64,000 nt of DNA from Flavobacterium sp. GTDB taxonomy: Bacteria > Bacteroidota > Bacteroidia > Flavobacteriales > Flavobacteriaceae. This document shows positions 63,731 through 64,000 of the stretch, piece by piece. Every line of letters starts with the position of its first letter. The stretch's first letter is position 1. A program made the translations under genes and the position numbers. The stretch covers positions 1 to 64,000 of the forward strand of contig NZ_JANXTI010000008.1 in the NCBI RefSeq assembly GCF_025352425.1, read 5' to 3'. The notes below the pieces were generated by a model, which saw nothing but the letters and a program-made list of their open reading frames with translations, searched no databases and was not told the DNA's origin.

Positions 63731-64000
63731 ATGAACTACTTCTCTTCCGATTTTAAACTTGGAATTCTCGGTGGCGGACAATTAGGCAAAATGCTATTGG
63801 CTGAAACCAGAAAATTTGATATTCAAACCTATGTTATTGATTCAAGCACAGAAGCGCCTTGTCAATTTGGCGCTACTCATTTCATAATTGGCGATTTGAT
63901 GAATTATGAAACCGTTTATGAATTTGGGAAAAAAGTAGATTTACTAACCATCGAAATTGAAAATATCAATCTTGATGCTTTGGATAAATTGGAAGCAGAA
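63731..64000 (+). CDS. purK: 5-(carboxyamino)imidazole ribonucleotide synthase PurK, truncated at the right window edge
   Basis: Hand-translated: MNYFSSDFKLGILGGGQLGKMLLAETRKFDIQTYVIDSSTEAPCQFGATHFIIGDLMNYETVYEF... Confidence 0.92.
   Translation, partial: MNYFSSDFKLGILGGGQLGKMLLAETRKFDIQTYVIDSSTEAPCQFGATHFIIGDLMNYETVYEFGKKVDLLTIEIENINLDALDKLEAE

Overview
The window is a low-GC Bacteroidota chromosome segment, Flavobacterium-like by gene content and order. Most of it is housekeeping. From left to right: a truncated Ig-like repeat surface protein (1-1620, -) with 240-bp tandem repeats; a minus-strand block (NMO, T9SS S8 peptidase, mnmA, YwqK-like, proC, yidC, pyrG, DUF3820, OsmC, LysM/PBP1-like protein, guaA, eno, carA); the full alpha/spc/S10/str ribosomal supercluster (rplQ to rpsL, 19982-37276, -), including a short rpmJ missing from the ORF track; a BamA/Omp85-like barrel; an isolated SusC/SusD pair; rlmB, rhomboid, rarA, yjjG-like, radC, mpl-like and TPR genes; a giant Ig/PKD-repeat surface protein (51804-59401, +) split by an apparent frameshift just before its C-terminal segment and T9SS sorting domain; then obg, CorC-like, adk, hpt, a HEAT-like protein and partial purK. 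I saw no rRNA, tRNA, CRISPR, prophage or transposase, and no obvious multi-gene novel defence system. The best leads are the frameshifted adhesin with its 561-bp higher-order repeats, a strand-specific terminator-like hairpin inside the ribosomal operon between rpsJ and rplC, recurrent Bacteroidota -7 boxes placed 3-4 nt before start codons (leaderless candidates), a perfect dyad whose loop is the mnmA -7 box, and small dispersed palindromic elements. All comparisons were made by eye; no searches were run.
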